Of a stretch of 64,000 nucleotides of DNA, positions 27,158 through 36,874 are shown piece after piece (within the stretch, counting starts at the first letter, position 1; each line of letters starts with the position of its first letter). Source of the DNA: Gilliamella intestini (GTDB lineage Bacteria > Pseudomonadota > Gammaproteobacteria > Enterobacterales > Orbaceae); NCBI RefSeq assembly GCF_900094935.1, contig NZ_FMBA01000001.1, positions 1 through 64,000 of the forward strand, read 5' to 3'. The notes beneath the pieces are model-generated. The model was not told the origin of the DNA. It worked only from the letters and a program-made list of their open reading frames with translations, and did not search any database. A program made the position numbers and the translations under genes.

Positions 27158-27613
27158 TTATTCAATAATGAATAGTGGCTGATCAAATTCAACTGGTTGA
27201 CCATTTTCAACCAATATGGCTTTTATTGTACCAGCTTTTTCTGATTCGATTTGGTTCATCATTTTCATCGCTTCAACGATGCAAAGCACATCGCCAACAT
27301 TTACTGTTTGACCAATTTCAACAAAAGCTTTTGATTCAGGGCTCGGTGTACGATAAAAAGTTCCAACCATTGGGGATTTAATTGTTGTACCATCAGTTAC
27401 CACATTATCTGTTACAACTTCTGTTTGAACGGTTGGAGCTACAACAACAGGAGCTGGTTGAGGAATTTGAATATTTTGTACTGGCGCCGAATAGTTTGTA
27501 GTATGAGCAGCACGACTAATACGAACTGATTCCTCACCTTCAGAAATTTCAAGCTCTGAAATACCTGACTCTTCAACTAATTCAATTAATTTTTTAATTT
27601 TGCGTATATCCAT
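27158..27613 (-). CDS. accB: Biotin carboxyl carrier protein of acetyl-CoA carboxylase
   Basis: Protein of 151 residues (E. coli 156). The N-terminal segment reads [20 protein letters not shown], followed by a Pro/Val/Thr-rich linker (about 40-75). The C-terminal biotinyl domain has the biotin site lysine in [13 protein letters not shown] and the thumb region characteristic of AccB. It carries CO2 between AccC and the carboxyltransferase. A 15-bp-arm imperfect dyad lies in its leader at 27664-27701. Confidence 0.96.
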   Translation of the reverse strand: MDIRKIKKLIELVEESGISELEISEGEESVRISRAAHTTNYSAPVQNIQIPQPAPVVVAPTVQTEVVTDNVVTDGTTIKSPMVGTFYRTPSPESKAFVEIGQTVNVGDVLCIVEAMKMMNQIESEKAGTIKAILVENGQPVEFDQPLFIIE

Positions 27614-27663
27614 GAATTACACCGTGTTTATTTGACATAAGTAACAATTATTTAAATGCATCC

Positions 27664-27701
27664 TTATTATCGGCTAAAGGTGTTTTTTTAGTCGGTAATA
27701 A
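27664..27701. promoter_or_regulatory. Imperfect palindrome in the accB upstream region
   Basis: TTATTATCGGCTAAA (27664-27678) and TTTAGTCGGTAATAA (27687-27701) are inverted copies with 13 of 15 positions matching. It lies about 50-90 bp upstream of the accB start in the divergent accB/mreB gap, as a leader hairpin or protein site. Confidence 0.4.
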
Positions 27702-29031
<1,330 letters not shown>

Positions 29032-29100
29032 CTTAATAAGTTATTGTTAATTAGTTTCATGTTGATAAAACAATAGTTATGCATGCATCTCATATTTTTT

Positions 29101-29124
29101 TCCGCCGACAATTGTGTCGGCGGA
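29101..29124 (+). other. GC-rich hairpin between mreB and mreC
   Basis: TCCGCCGACA (29101-29110) and TGTCGGCGGA (29115-29124) form a perfect 10-bp stem around ATTG. A T-run precedes rather than follows it on the plus strand, so it is not a standard terminator. It could hinder 3' exonucleases or partially attenuate mreCD. Confidence 0.5.
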
Positions 29125-29176
29125 GTCATATTTTGAAATAATTAGATCTTGAGCTTTAAGCAGGTAAGTACTGGCA

Positions 29177-30019
29177 ATGAAATTACTTTTTTCTAAACGC
29201 TCCCCTCTTAGTGTACAATTATTTACTTCTTTGGCGTTAGCCTTGGTTCTAATTGTATTAGATGTCAATTATCGCCCATTTAAAGAAATTCGTTATTATT
29301 TAGATACCCTTATTTCTCCTCTATATTATGTTTCAAATGCACCAAAGTCGTCGTTTGATTCTCTTTACGAGATGTCCAAAACACGAGAAACATTAATAAA
29401 TGAAAATACAAATTTACATGCAGACTTATTACAACAAAAAAACGATCTATTATTACTTGAGCATTTAAAACATGAAAATGATAGACTCCGTGAATTGTTA
29501 GGTTCTCCTTTAAGGCATGATGAACAGAAGATGGCTGCACAAGTATTACTTACAGACACTGATCCTTATGTTTATCAATTTGTTGTAAATAAAGGTAAAC
29601 AAGATGGTGTTTATGTAGGACAACCTGTTGTGGATGAAAAAGGAATTGTAGGGCAAATTTATCAAACAGCTCAATCAACTAGTCGTGCAATTTTGTTATG
29701 CGATTATCAACACGCAATACCCGTACAAGTATTAAGAAATGATATTGGTATGATTGCTGTGGGAAATGGATGTAGTAATGATTTAACATTAGAATTTATG
29801 CCTAATAACGTCGATATAAAAGTCGGTGATGTTTTAGTTACTTCAGGACTTGATGGTCGTTTCCCTGAAGGATATCCGGTAGCTGTAGTTAGTTCAGTAA
29901 AACTTGATATTACAGATTCAACCCCAATTATTTCAGCAACACCGACAGCGGATTTGAAACGTTTACGTTATTTATTGTTATTGTGGGGAAATCAAGGAGT
30001 AAAACATGATGGATCGTAA
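29177..30019 (+). CDS. mreC: Rod shape-determining protein MreC
   Basis: Protein of 280 residues. One N-terminal membrane segment (about 13-32), a coiled coil (about 60-100, rich in Glu/Leu/Asn) and a periplasmic beta-barrel domain. Motifs ENDRLRELLGSP, VVDEKGIVGQI and GDVLVTSGLDGRFPEGYPVA are characteristic. It links MreB to the periplasmic PBP2 machinery. Shorter than E. coli MreC (367) because the variable C-terminal tail is missing. Overlaps mreD by 14 bp. Confidence 0.95.
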   Translation: MKLLFSKRSPLSVQLFTSLALALVLIVLDVNYRPFKEIRYYLDTLISPLYYVSNAPKSSFDSLYEMSKTRETLINENTNLHADLLQQKNDLLLLEHLKHENDRLRELLGSPLRHDEQKMAAQVLLTDTDPYVYQFVVNKGKQDGVYVGQPVVDEKGIVGQIYQTAQSTSRAILLCDYQHAIPVQVLRNDIGMIAVGNGCSNDLTLEFMPNNVDIKVGDVLVTSGLDGRFPEGYPVAVVSSVKLDITDSTPIISATPTADLKRLRYLLLLWGNQGVKHDGS

Positions 30020-30491
30020 TCGAATAATGATTATTTGGATAACGCTATTAATTGGCTTATGTTTACAAATCATTCCGTGGTCTCCATCATATAGCATATT
30101 TAAGCCACATATATTGATTTTAATTTTTTCTTATTGGTTGATTGCGCTTCCTCATCGAGTTGGGATTGGTACCGCTTTTGTATTTGGAATTATAATGGAT
30201 CTATGCACTGGTTCTATTTTGGGAATTCATGCTTTTATTTATTCATTTATTGCTTATTTGCTTGTTTTTAAATTTCAATTAATACGTAATTTAGCGTTAT
30301 GGCAACAGTCGTTTATCATCTTTGGGGTATCGGTATGCTATAATTTACTGGTATTTTTATTTCAAATCTGTATTTATCATACTATAACAATATCATCATT
30401 GATTTTTATATCAAGCTGTATTGATGGTTTATTATGGATTGCCATCTATCTATTTTTGCGACTAATAAGACGAAGCTTTGCTATCGATTAA
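30006..30491 (+). CDS. mreD: Rod shape-determining protein MreD
   Basis: Protein of 161 residues with about five membrane segments. It contains the family stretch IPWSPSYSIFKPHILILIFSYW and GFIMDLCTGSILGIHAF-like residues (about 55-75). Inner-membrane partner of MreC in the elongasome. AAGGAG lies 6 nt before the first of two adjacent ATGs. Rng follows after 11 bp. Confidence 0.93.
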   Translation: MMDRNRIMIIWITLLIGLCLQIIPWSPSYSIFKPHILILIFSYWLIALPHRVGIGTAFVFGIIMDLCTGSILGIHAFIYSFIAYLLVFKFQLIRNLALWQQSFIIFGVSVCYNLLVFLFQICIYHTITISSLIFISSCIDGLLWIAIYLFLRLIRRSFAID

Positions 30492-30502
30492 AAGGGAATC
30501 TT

Positions 30503-31978
30503 ATGTCTGTTGAATTATTAATGAATGTAACGCCATCTGAAACTCGAGTTGCTTATATCGAAGATGGTGTATTGCAAGAAATCCATGTTGATCGTGAGTC
30601 TAGACGCGGTATTGTTGGAAATATTTATAAAGGTAAGATAATTCGTATTTTACCTGGTATGCAAGCCGCTTTTGTAGACATTGGTCTTGATAAAGCTGCC
30701 TTTTTACATGCATCAGATATTATGCCTCATACTGAGTGTGTATCAGATACAGAGCAAGAACAATTTCAAGTAAAAGATATCTCTGAACTTGTTCGCCAAG
30801 GACAGGACTTAATGGTACAAGTGGTTAAAGATCCATTGGGAACTAAAGGGGCTAGGCTTACAACCGATATTACTTTGCCATCACGTTATTTGGTATTAAT
30901 GCCAGGATCAAATTCTGCGCATGTAGCTACATCGCAACGCATAGAAAGTGAACAAGAACGTGAAAGGTTAAAAAATATTGTAGAGCAATATGTGACAACA
31001 GAGGCTGGTTTTATCGTTAGAACGGCTGCAGAAGGTGCAAGTGCGCATGAGTTAGAACAAGATGCTAATTTTTTAAAACGACTTTGGGCTAAAATTCAAG
31101 AACGCATGGCTCGCCCAGTAAGTAAGAATTTAGTTTATGGGGAGTTGGCATTATCACAACGAGTATTGCGTGATTTTGTTGGTGATCCAATTGAGCGAAT
31201 TTTAGTGGATTCGAAATTAACTTATGATTTATTAGTTGAATTTACGCAAGAATTTATGCCCGAAGTAACCAATAAATTATCTCTTTATCGTGGTAATATA
31301 CCTATTTTCGATCTTTATGATACCGAAAATGAGATTCAAAGAGCATTAGAACGTAAAGTCAAATTAAAGTCTGGCGGATATTTAATTATTGATCAAACTG
31401 AAGCCATGACTACTATTGATATCAATACTGGTGCATTTGTAGGTCATCGAAATTTAGAAGAGACGATTTTTAATACAAATATAGAAGCAACAATAGCTAT
31501 TGCACGGCAATTACGTTTACGTAATTTAGGGGGTATTATTATTATTGATTTTATCGACATGCAAGAAGAACTGCATCGTGAACGGGTGTTACAATCGCTC
31601 CATGATTCTTTATCTAAAGATAGGGCTAGGACAACTGTTAATTTATTTTCGAGTTTAGGGTTGGTTGAAATGACTCGCAAGCGAACACGTGAAAGTATAG
31701 GGCATATTCTCTGTGAAGAATGTCCAGCATGTAAAGGGCGTGGTATGGTCAAATCGGTAGAAACAGTTTGCAACGAAATATTACGAGATATAGTTCGTGT
31801 TTATAAAGCGCATCATTCAGAATACTTTTTGGTCTATGCCTCGGCTGCTGTGGCTAATGCTTTAACTAATGATGAGTCTCATGCTTTAGCTGAAGTTGAG
31901 GTATTTGTGGGTAAACATGTTGAAGTAAAAGTTGAACCACTTTATATTCAAGAACAATATGATGTTGTATTAATGTAG
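30503..31978 (+). CDS. rng: Ribonuclease G
   Basis: Protein of 491 residues from the ATG at 30503 (MSVELLMNVTPSETRVAYIE), with AAGGGAA upstream. It is an RNase E/G family endoribonuclease maturing the 5' end of 16S rRNA and decaying some mRNAs. The S1 domain (about 35-120), the catalytic DNase I-like region with metal aspartates (TTIDINTGAFVG and IIIIDFIDMQ) and the zinc-link cysteines CEECPACKGRG are all present. It lacks the RNase E scaffold tail. E. coli has maf between mreD and rng; here they are adjacent. Confidence 0.96.
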   Translation: MSVELLMNVTPSETRVAYIEDGVLQEIHVDRESRRGIVGNIYKGKIIRILPGMQAAFVDIGLDKAAFLHASDIMPHTECVSDTEQEQFQVKDISELVRQGQDLMVQVVKDPLGTKGARLTTDITLPSRYLVLMPGSNSAHVATSQRIESEQERERLKNIVEQYVTTEAGFIVRTAAEGASAHELEQDANFLKRLWAKIQERMARPVSKNLVYGELALSQRVLRDFVGDPIERILVDSKLTYDLLVEFTQEFMPEVTNKLSLYRGNIPIFDLYDTENEIQRALERKVKLKSGGYLIIDQTEAMTTIDINTGAFVGHRNLEETIFNTNIEATIAIARQLRLRNLGGIIIIDFIDMQEELHRERVLQSLHDSLSKDRARTTVNLFSSLGLVEMTRKRTRESIGHILCEECPACKGRGMVKSVETVCNEILRDIVRVYKAHHSEYFLVYASAAVANALTNDESHALAEVEVFVGKHVEVKVEPLYIQEQYDVVLM

Positions 31979-31989
31979 AAGCAATGTCT

Positions 31990-32033
31990 TGTAAAAAAGT
32001 TTCAGGAAACTATACGTTTCAGTATAAAAATAA
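31990..32033 (+). repeat. Dispersed intergenic repeat, copy 3
   Basis: TGTAAAAAAGTTTCAGGAAA then CTATACGTTTCAGTATAAAA, between rng and tldD. Matches the copies at 13811 and 42238, and the inverted copy at 10744. Confidence 0.7.
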
Positions 32034-32115
32034 TGAAAGTTAAATAATTGTTATGATCAACTAGTTATAATCGATTATCAAAAACTTCTATTAACAATTA
32101 GAATTTAAGGAATTT

Positions 32116-33573
32116 ATGATAGTAACTCAAGTGAGTGAACGACTACTCAACCCAAACAATCTAAGCCAACAAGATCTTTTGCATTTGCTTGATATGCTGA
32201 GCTCAAGGAAAATTGATTTTGGTGATTTGTATTTTTTGTCTGGCTATTATGAAAACTGGTTACTTGAAGATGGTATTATAAAAAATGCCTCATTTCACCG
32301 TGACCAAGGTGTTGGCGTTAGAGCCGTTGTTGGTGAAAAAACCGGATTTGCTTATACTGATCAACTTTCATTAGCTCGGTTAGAACAAAGTATATTAGCA
32401 GCCAATTCAATTACTAAAATACAAACACCTATCAAAGTGACGCCTTTTAAATCTGCTCAAGCAGTATCTATATACTCGTCAATCAATCCGATCAATTTTT
32501 TTTCTAAAGAACAGAAAATTGAATTGTTGCAACAAATTGACCACTTAGCACGTTCAATCGATCCTAGCGTTATTGAAGTTTCAGCCAGTTTAACAGGAAG
32601 TTATGAAGATATTTTAATAGTAGCAACAGACGGTACATTAAAAGCTGACACCCGTCCTTTGGTGCGTTTATCCGTTTCAGTTTTGGTTGAAAAAGAGGGG
32701 AGACGTGAGCGAGGAAGTAGTGGGGGTGGCGGTCGATTTGGGTATGAATATTTTTTAACAATCAACCCAAAAACATCAGAAAGTTATGCTGACAGCTATG
32801 CGCGAGAAGCCGTGCGTCAAGCACTTGTTTCTCTTTCTGCTAAAGCCGCACCAGCAGGAACAATGCCTGTTGTTTTAGGTGCTGGTTGGCCTGGCGTTTT
32901 GTTACATGAGGCTGTAGGTCATGGCTTAGAAGGCGATTTTAATCGTAAAAACAGTTCAGTTTTTTCTGGAAAAATTGGTGAACAAGTTACTTCAGAAGTT
33001 TGTACTATTGTTGATGATGGCACGATTGAAAATCGCCGTGGCTCACTATCTATTGATGACGAAGGTACTCCAAGTCAAAAAACAGTGCTTATTGAAAATG
33101 GTATTTTAAAAGGCTATATGTTTGATAAGATTAACGCAAAATTGATGAATACATGTTCAACTGGTAATGGTCGTCGTGAAGGATATGCATACTTACCTAT
33201 GCCAAGAATGACCAATACCTATATGTTGGCAGGAAATTCTTCTTTTGACGATATCATTAGTAGCGTCGATTATGGTCTTTATGCACCTAATTTTGCTGGT
33301 GGACAAGTAGATATCACCTCTGGTAAGTTTGTGTTTTCAACTTCAGAAGCTTACTTAATTGAAAAGGGAAAAATAACAACTCCAGTTAAAGGTGCCACAT
33401 TAATCGGTTCAGGTATAGAAACTATGCAGCAAATATCTATGGTAGGTAATGATTTAGCATTAGATTCTGGTGTAGGTGTTTGTGGTAAAGCAGGGCAGAG
33501 CGTACCTGTTGGGGTTGGGCAACCCACTTTAAAAGTGGATAATTTAACCGTTGGTGGTACCATTAACCACTAA
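32116..33573 (+). CDS. tldD: Metalloprotease TldD
   Basis: Protein of 485 residues (E. coli 481). TldD with TldE processes microcin B17 and degrades unfolded peptides. The zinc motif HExxxH is HEAVGH in [17 protein letters not shown] (about residues 262-267), with a downstream cysteine region near CSTGNGRRE. The family fold is complete through VGGTINH. In E. coli yhdP lies between rng and tldD; it is absent here. Confidence 0.95.
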   Translation: MIVTQVSERLLNPNNLSQQDLLHLLDMLSSRKIDFGDLYFLSGYYENWLLEDGIIKNASFHRDQGVGVRAVVGEKTGFAYTDQLSLARLEQSILAANSITKIQTPIKVTPFKSAQAVSIYSSINPINFFSKEQKIELLQQIDHLARSIDPSVIEVSASLTGSYEDILIVATDGTLKADTRPLVRLSVSVLVEKEGRRERGSSGGGGRFGYEYFLTINPKTSESYADSYAREAVRQALVSLSAKAAPAGTMPVVLGAGWPGVLLHEAVGHGLEGDFNRKNSSVFSGKIGEQVTSEVCTIVDDGTIENRRGSLSIDDEGTPSQKTVLIENGILKGYMFDKINAKLMNTCSTGNGRREGYAYLPMPRMTNTYMLAGNSSFDDIISSVDYGLYAPNFAGGQVDITSGKFVFSTSEAYLIEKGKITTPVKGATLIGSGIETMQQISMVGNDLALDSGVGVCGKAGQSVPVGVGQPTLKVDNLTVGGTINH

Positions 33574-33603
33574 TAATAATACATCAATGGGATTTAAAAA
33601 TAG

Positions 33604-34299
33604 ATGGAAACAATAATTACACTTTATCATGCGTTTGTTAATTTGGACATTGCAACGCTTTCAAACCCTAATGTGCTATGGACACTATATGGGATGTTGT
33701 TTGTCATTATTCTTTTAGAAAATGGCGTTTTACCAGCGGCTTTTTTACCTGGAGACAGTCTATTATTCTTAACTGGTGTGTTAATTAGCCAAAATGTATT
33801 CCATTTTGGTTTAATTAATTTTATTTTAATTGCTGGCGCTGCTTTAGGTACTTGGTTAGGTTATGCTCAAGGACTTTGGCTTGGTAATACTAAGCTTGTC
33901 CAAGGTTGGATGGCACATATACCTGAAAAATATCATCATAAATCTGAAGTATTATTCCATAAGTACGGATTACAAGCGCTATTTATTGGGAGATTTATTG
34001 CTTTTGTACGTACATTATTACCGATGATGGCTGGATTATCAGGACTACACAGTCGAAAATTCCATATTTATAATATAATCAGTGCTACATTATGGATTTT
34101 CTTGATTGTGACATTAGGTTACCTATTTGGATTATCACCAGTTTTCAAAGAGTATGAAAAGCAGATCATGTCTTTATTAATGCTAATACCTGTTTTGTTG
34201 TTGGTGTTAGGGTTAATTTTTTCAATTTTTCTCGCTGTTAAGCGCTCTTTAAGCAATAAAAAGCAATCTAAAATTGGATTAAACGATAACAAGAAGTAG
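33604..34299 (+). CDS. yqjA: DedA family membrane protein (YqjA/YghB type)
   Basis: Protein of 231 residues with about five membrane segments. It carries the DedA signatures LENGVLPAAFLPGDSLLFLT (about 37-56) and GRFIAFVRTLLPMMAGLSGL. Enteric YqjA and YghB are needed for envelope integrity, growth at raised pH and proton-dependent drug resistance; the family also includes undecaprenyl phosphate flippases. The text is slightly closer to YqjA than to YghB, so the symbol is provisional. Starts 30 bp after tldD. Confidence 0.85.
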   Translation: METIITLYHAFVNLDIATLSNPNVLWTLYGMLFVIILLENGVLPAAFLPGDSLLFLTGVLISQNVFHFGLINFILIAGAALGTWLGYAQGLWLGNTKLVQGWMAHIPEKYHHKSEVLFHKYGLQALFIGRFIAFVRTLLPMMAGLSGLHSRKFHIYNIISATLWIFLIVTLGYLFGLSPVFKEYEKQIMSLLMLIPVLLLVLGLIFSIFLAVKRSLSNKKQSKIGLNDNKK

Positions 34300-34300
34300 A

Positions 34301-34679
34301 AAGTGAAATTAACCGATAAGCCGGGTTCTGTCGTGGACAATCATTCCTCTAGGCTAATACTCACGCATTAGCTCAAGCAGTCTACCCGGATTCAACGCGG
34401 GCCACGCCAATGAATCCCTATTTGACCTTGCTCCGAGTGGAGTTTACCGTGCCACAACTGTTACCAGTTGCGCGGTGTGCTCTTACCACGCCCTTTCACC
34501 CTTACCTGATCTTATAAAATAAGCCATCGGCGGTTTACTCTCTGTTGCACTAGTCGTGAATTTTAGCTCTCGCCAAAACTCCCCAGGTGTTACCTGGCAC
34601 TCTGCCCTATGGAGCCCGGACTTTCCTCCCCTTTGTTTCTTTATAAAAACAACAAAGCAGCGATTGTCTGGTTAATTTC
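34301..34679 (-). ncRNA. rnpB: RNase P RNA component
   Basis: About 379 nt, class A, close to the E. coli length of 377. The 5' end GAAATTAACCAGACAATCGC parallels E. coli GAAGCUGACCAGACAGUCGC. Conserved blocks include GGGGAGGAAAGTCCGGGCTC, GGGTGAAAGGGCGTGGTAAG and GACAGAACCCGGCTTATCGG. The 3' end pairs with the 5' end (P1: GAAATTAACC/GGTTAATTTC). It forms the catalytic core that matures tRNA 5' ends. The promoter is directly upstream. Confidence 0.98.
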
Positions 34680-34686
34680 ATGGACG

Positions 34687-34714
34687 AGTATAACCTAAAG
34701 TGCAATTTTGTCCA
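34687..34714 (-). promoter_or_regulatory. rnpB promoter
   Basis: Minus strand TGGACA (34709-34714), 16 bp, TATACT (34687-34692), 7 bp upstream of the predicted RNase P RNA 5' end. Confidence 0.75.
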
Positions 34715-34807
34715 GAGATGTCTTTTCTTTAGGAAATAGATGACTGAAATTTAAACATGAGTAAAGTAATGTAATGTAATTCCATAGGATTGAAATAACA
34801 AATTCTT

Positions 34808-34828
34808 AGCACATCTTGTTGATGTGCT
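34808..34828. terminator. Hairpin after BamE-like lipoprotein gene
   Basis: AGCACATC (34808-34815) and GATGTGCT (34821-34828) form a perfect 8-bp stem around TTGTT. The T-tract on the minus strand is poor (AAGAATTTG). Confidence 0.4.
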
Positions 34829-34846
34829 ATAAAACAAGATAATTTA

Positions 34847-35209
34847 TTACCATTTTTTCTGTCGTTGGTTTTCATCATAATTGAACCATGTTACTACCCC
34901 TTTAGACATAATAATATCAAGCTTTCCTTCAATAATATTGTATTGCGTTTCACCAATTAACATATGACTTGTTGAGCTCTTTTTAGTGTATTGATATGTC
35001 CACTGTGTTTCGTTGCTATTAAGAATTGTTTTGTTTATTGGTTCACCAAATATAGATAGAATTTGGGATTCAGTTGTCGAACCTTCGACGATATTTCTTA
35101 CTTTTTCCTTACTTAGAGGAGTTCCATGCTCTACAAAGTTCTTTTGTGAACAACTTGATAATATTATGATTAAAAATAACGTGATAAGGTATTTTGTTAT
35201 ATTTTTCAT
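34847..35209 (-). CDS. Small BamE/SmpA-like lipoprotein
   Basis: Protein of 120 residues from the ATG at 35209 (MKNITKYLITLFLIIILSSCS). The signal peptide ends in a lipobox (LSSC), so it should be lipidated. The rest (TESQILSIFGEPINKT, QWTYQYTKKSS) resembles the short BamE/SmpA-OmlA domain found in several outer-membrane lipoproteins, but it is not BamE by context. Function is unknown. The upstream extension to 35275 is not supported by a ribosome site. Confidence 0.65.
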   Translation of the reverse strand: MKNITKYLITLFLIIILSSCSQKNFVEHGTPLSKEKVRNIVEGSTTESQILSIFGEPINKTILNSNETQWTYQYTKKSSTSHMLIGETQYNIIEGKLDIIMSKGVVTWFNYDENQRQKKW

Positions 35210-35349
35210 TATATTGTTGCCTAAGGTGATTAATGTTTTTATTGGTAATTGACAATAATAGCATATGTTGGGCAACGTTTAAAATAAGAGAAATTTTATA
35301 TTTTTAGAAAAAGTAATTAATATTCAATTAGATCATAACTATTACTAAG

Positions 35350-35391
35350 ATAGAAACATGGAAACACTTTTATGTTTCTATATGTTTCTAT
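35350..35391. repeat. Direct and inverted 10-bp repeats (ATGTTTCTAT)
   Basis: ATAGAAACAT (35350-35359) is inverted relative to ATGTTTCTAT at 35372-35381 and at 35382-35391, the last two being tandem. It lies past the end of the Ner-like gene. Either a regulator cluster or a 10-bp-stem transcription stop; TTTTC follows on the plus strand. Confidence 0.5.
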
Positions 35392-35444
35392 ATTTTCTTC
35401 AAGGTTGTTGTTATTCATTTTTTATCTACAGGCTATTTTAAAAT

Positions 35445-35708
35445 TTATTCTTTGCTCTGCCGTAGAACACGTTTTATTGGTTGCTTTGTTTTTGAATTAA
35501 TATAACGACTGGGCCAAATTTGGTGGGGTTCTAAATTTAATGCTTTGGCAATAATAATTTCTCCTTTTGTCCATGGGCGAACTAATGCATTGCTAAGTGT
35601 TGATGAACTTAAGCCTGATTGGCGAGATAGATTTGCAAGTGTTGTACCCTTCTTTTTTAGGGCAGCAATAATATCCGCAGGATGCCAATCATTAAACTTT
35701 ATTTTCAT
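35445..35708 (-). CDS. Ner/SfsB-like DNA-binding protein
   Basis: Protein of 87 residues. WHPADIIAALKKKGTTLANL, then LSSSTLSNALVRPWTKGE and LEPHQIWPSRY, match the Mu Ner / E. coli SfsB (Nlp) helix-turn-helix family. Ner proteins repress early phage transcription; SfsB affects sugar gene expression. Here it is transcribed away from a Mu-type DNA-binding gene, as Ner is near the Mu repressor. AGGAGG is 10 nt upstream of the ATG. Confidence 0.85.
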   Translation of the reverse strand: MKIKFNDWHPADIIAALKKKGTTLANLSRQSGLSSSTLSNALVRPWTKGEIIIAKALNLEPHQIWPSRYINSKTKQPIKRVLRQSKE

Positions 35709-35827
35709 TTTTTATTTCCTCCTAGTTTATAACCTTATATATCTATGTTATGCTCTAAAATTACTAAAACAAGTAAGTTTATAATTGAATTTAAATTATC
35801 AATAATAAGGTGTTTCTTATTTATTGT

Positions 35828-35844
35828 ATCAAAGTTTCTTTGAT
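35828..35844. promoter_or_regulatory. 17-bp palindrome in the divergent control region
   Basis: ATCAAAG TTT CTTTGAT, a perfect 7-bp-arm palindrome, 26 bp upstream of a possible -10 (TAAAAT, 35870-35875) of the Mu-type regulator. Likely operator for one of the two flanking DNA-binding proteins. Confidence 0.5.
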
Positions 35845-35887
35845 TTCTATAATTTTTTCTTAATTGTGTTAAAATGGGATAGTGAAA

Positions 35888-36244
35888 ATGAAAGAGTGGT
35901 TCTCATCAAAAGAGCTATCAAGTGTTGCAGGGATGCCGTCAACGATACAAGGTGTTAATCGTAAAGCAAGAACTGAAAACTGGACAGCTAGAAAAAGGAC
36001 TGGTGTTCGAGGTAAAGCCCTAGAATATCATATTGGTAGCTTGCCACTTAACGTTAAAAAAGCATTATATAGTGAAGAAGAAAGTGCTAACTATATCATT
36101 TCGCCAATTGAGCCTTTACAACTTTGGATCACTGCATTTGAACAATTATCTACAGATGAACAATCTATTGTATCTTCATGGCTGATGCGAAATGGTATTA
36201 AAGATTTTATTACTTTTATTAATAAACAGAAAAAAGATGATTAG
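35888..36244 (+). CDS. Mu-type HTH DNA-binding protein (MuA/Mu repressor N-domain like)
   Basis: Protein of 118 residues. The N-terminal half (EWFSSKELSSVAGMPSTIQG, ENWTARKRTGVRGKALEYHI, SLPLNVKKAL) matches the winged DNA-binding domain shared by Mu transposase and Mu repressor. The C-terminal half is a short unrecognised helical region (about 72-115). No transposase or other phage genes surround it. It has ATG at 35888 with GGGAT upstream; a GTG at 35882 is in frame. The possible -10 at 35870-35875 leaves a very short leader. It probably regulates itself and the divergent Ner-like gene. Confidence 0.8.
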   Translation: MKEWFSSKELSSVAGMPSTIQGVNRKARTENWTARKRTGVRGKALEYHIGSLPLNVKKALYSEEESANYIISPIEPLQLWITAFEQLSTDEQSIVSSWLMRNGIKDFITFINKQKKDD

Positions 36245-36307
36245 TGTTATTGTATAAGCTGCGATATACTTTAACGTCCCTGAAATTTAGTTACTATGGA
36301 ATAAACA

Positions 36308-36865
36308 ATGGAAAGTCAGTTTCAATTAACAAATAGTAAAGAGATTATTGCTTATTTAGCTCAACAATTCCCGAATTGCTTTACCCTTCAAGGTGAGGCT
36401 AAACCATTAAAAATTGGAATTTTTCAAGATATTCTTTCTTGTTTAGATAATGGTGAAATACTTAGTAAAACTAAACTTCGAGCCGCTCTGCGTGCATACA
36501 CAATGAGTTGGCGCTATTTGTATAGTATAAAAGAAGGGACTAATCGTGTTGATTTATATGGTAATCCTCATGACGTCATTAATCAAGAGCAAATGGAGCA
36601 TGCACAACAACAATTAAAAGAGAGTAAAGAAAAGGCTAAAATACGCTTTAAAGAACGAGCAAAAGAAAAACGTAAAAATAAGCATACGAATTTTAAAAAG
36701 TTTAAAAAATCTAACAATTTAAAAATTGGTGATTTTGTTAAAGTTGTAGTAGGTAATAAACCTATAAAAGTACAAATCATCAATATTGAAAAAGAGCATA
36801 TTAAAGTCAAGGTTGGTGTAGGCATGGAATTAACGGTTAAACCTGAACATATTATTAATAAGTAG
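36308..36865 (+). CDS. proQ: RNA chaperone ProQ
   Basis: Protein of 185 residues. The N-terminal FinO-type RNA-binding domain (about 5-110: AYLAQQFPNCF, PLKIGIFQDIL, LRAALRAYTMSWRYL, RVDLYGNP) is followed by a Lys-rich linker (about 100-140) and a C-terminal Tudor-like domain (IGDFVKVVVGN, ELTVKPEHI). It binds many small RNAs and mRNA 3' ends. It is shorter than E. coli ProQ (232) through a compressed linker. Prc follows after 9 bp, as in E. coli. Confidence 0.93.
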   Translation: MESQFQLTNSKEIIAYLAQQFPNCFTLQGEAKPLKIGIFQDILSCLDNGEILSKTKLRAALRAYTMSWRYLYSIKEGTNRVDLYGNPHDVINQEQMEHAQQQLKESKEKAKIRFKERAKEKRKNKHTNFKKFKKSNNLKIGDFVKVVVGNKPIKVQIINIEKEHIKVKVGVGMELTVKPEHIINK

Positions 36866-36874
36866 AGAGTTTGA

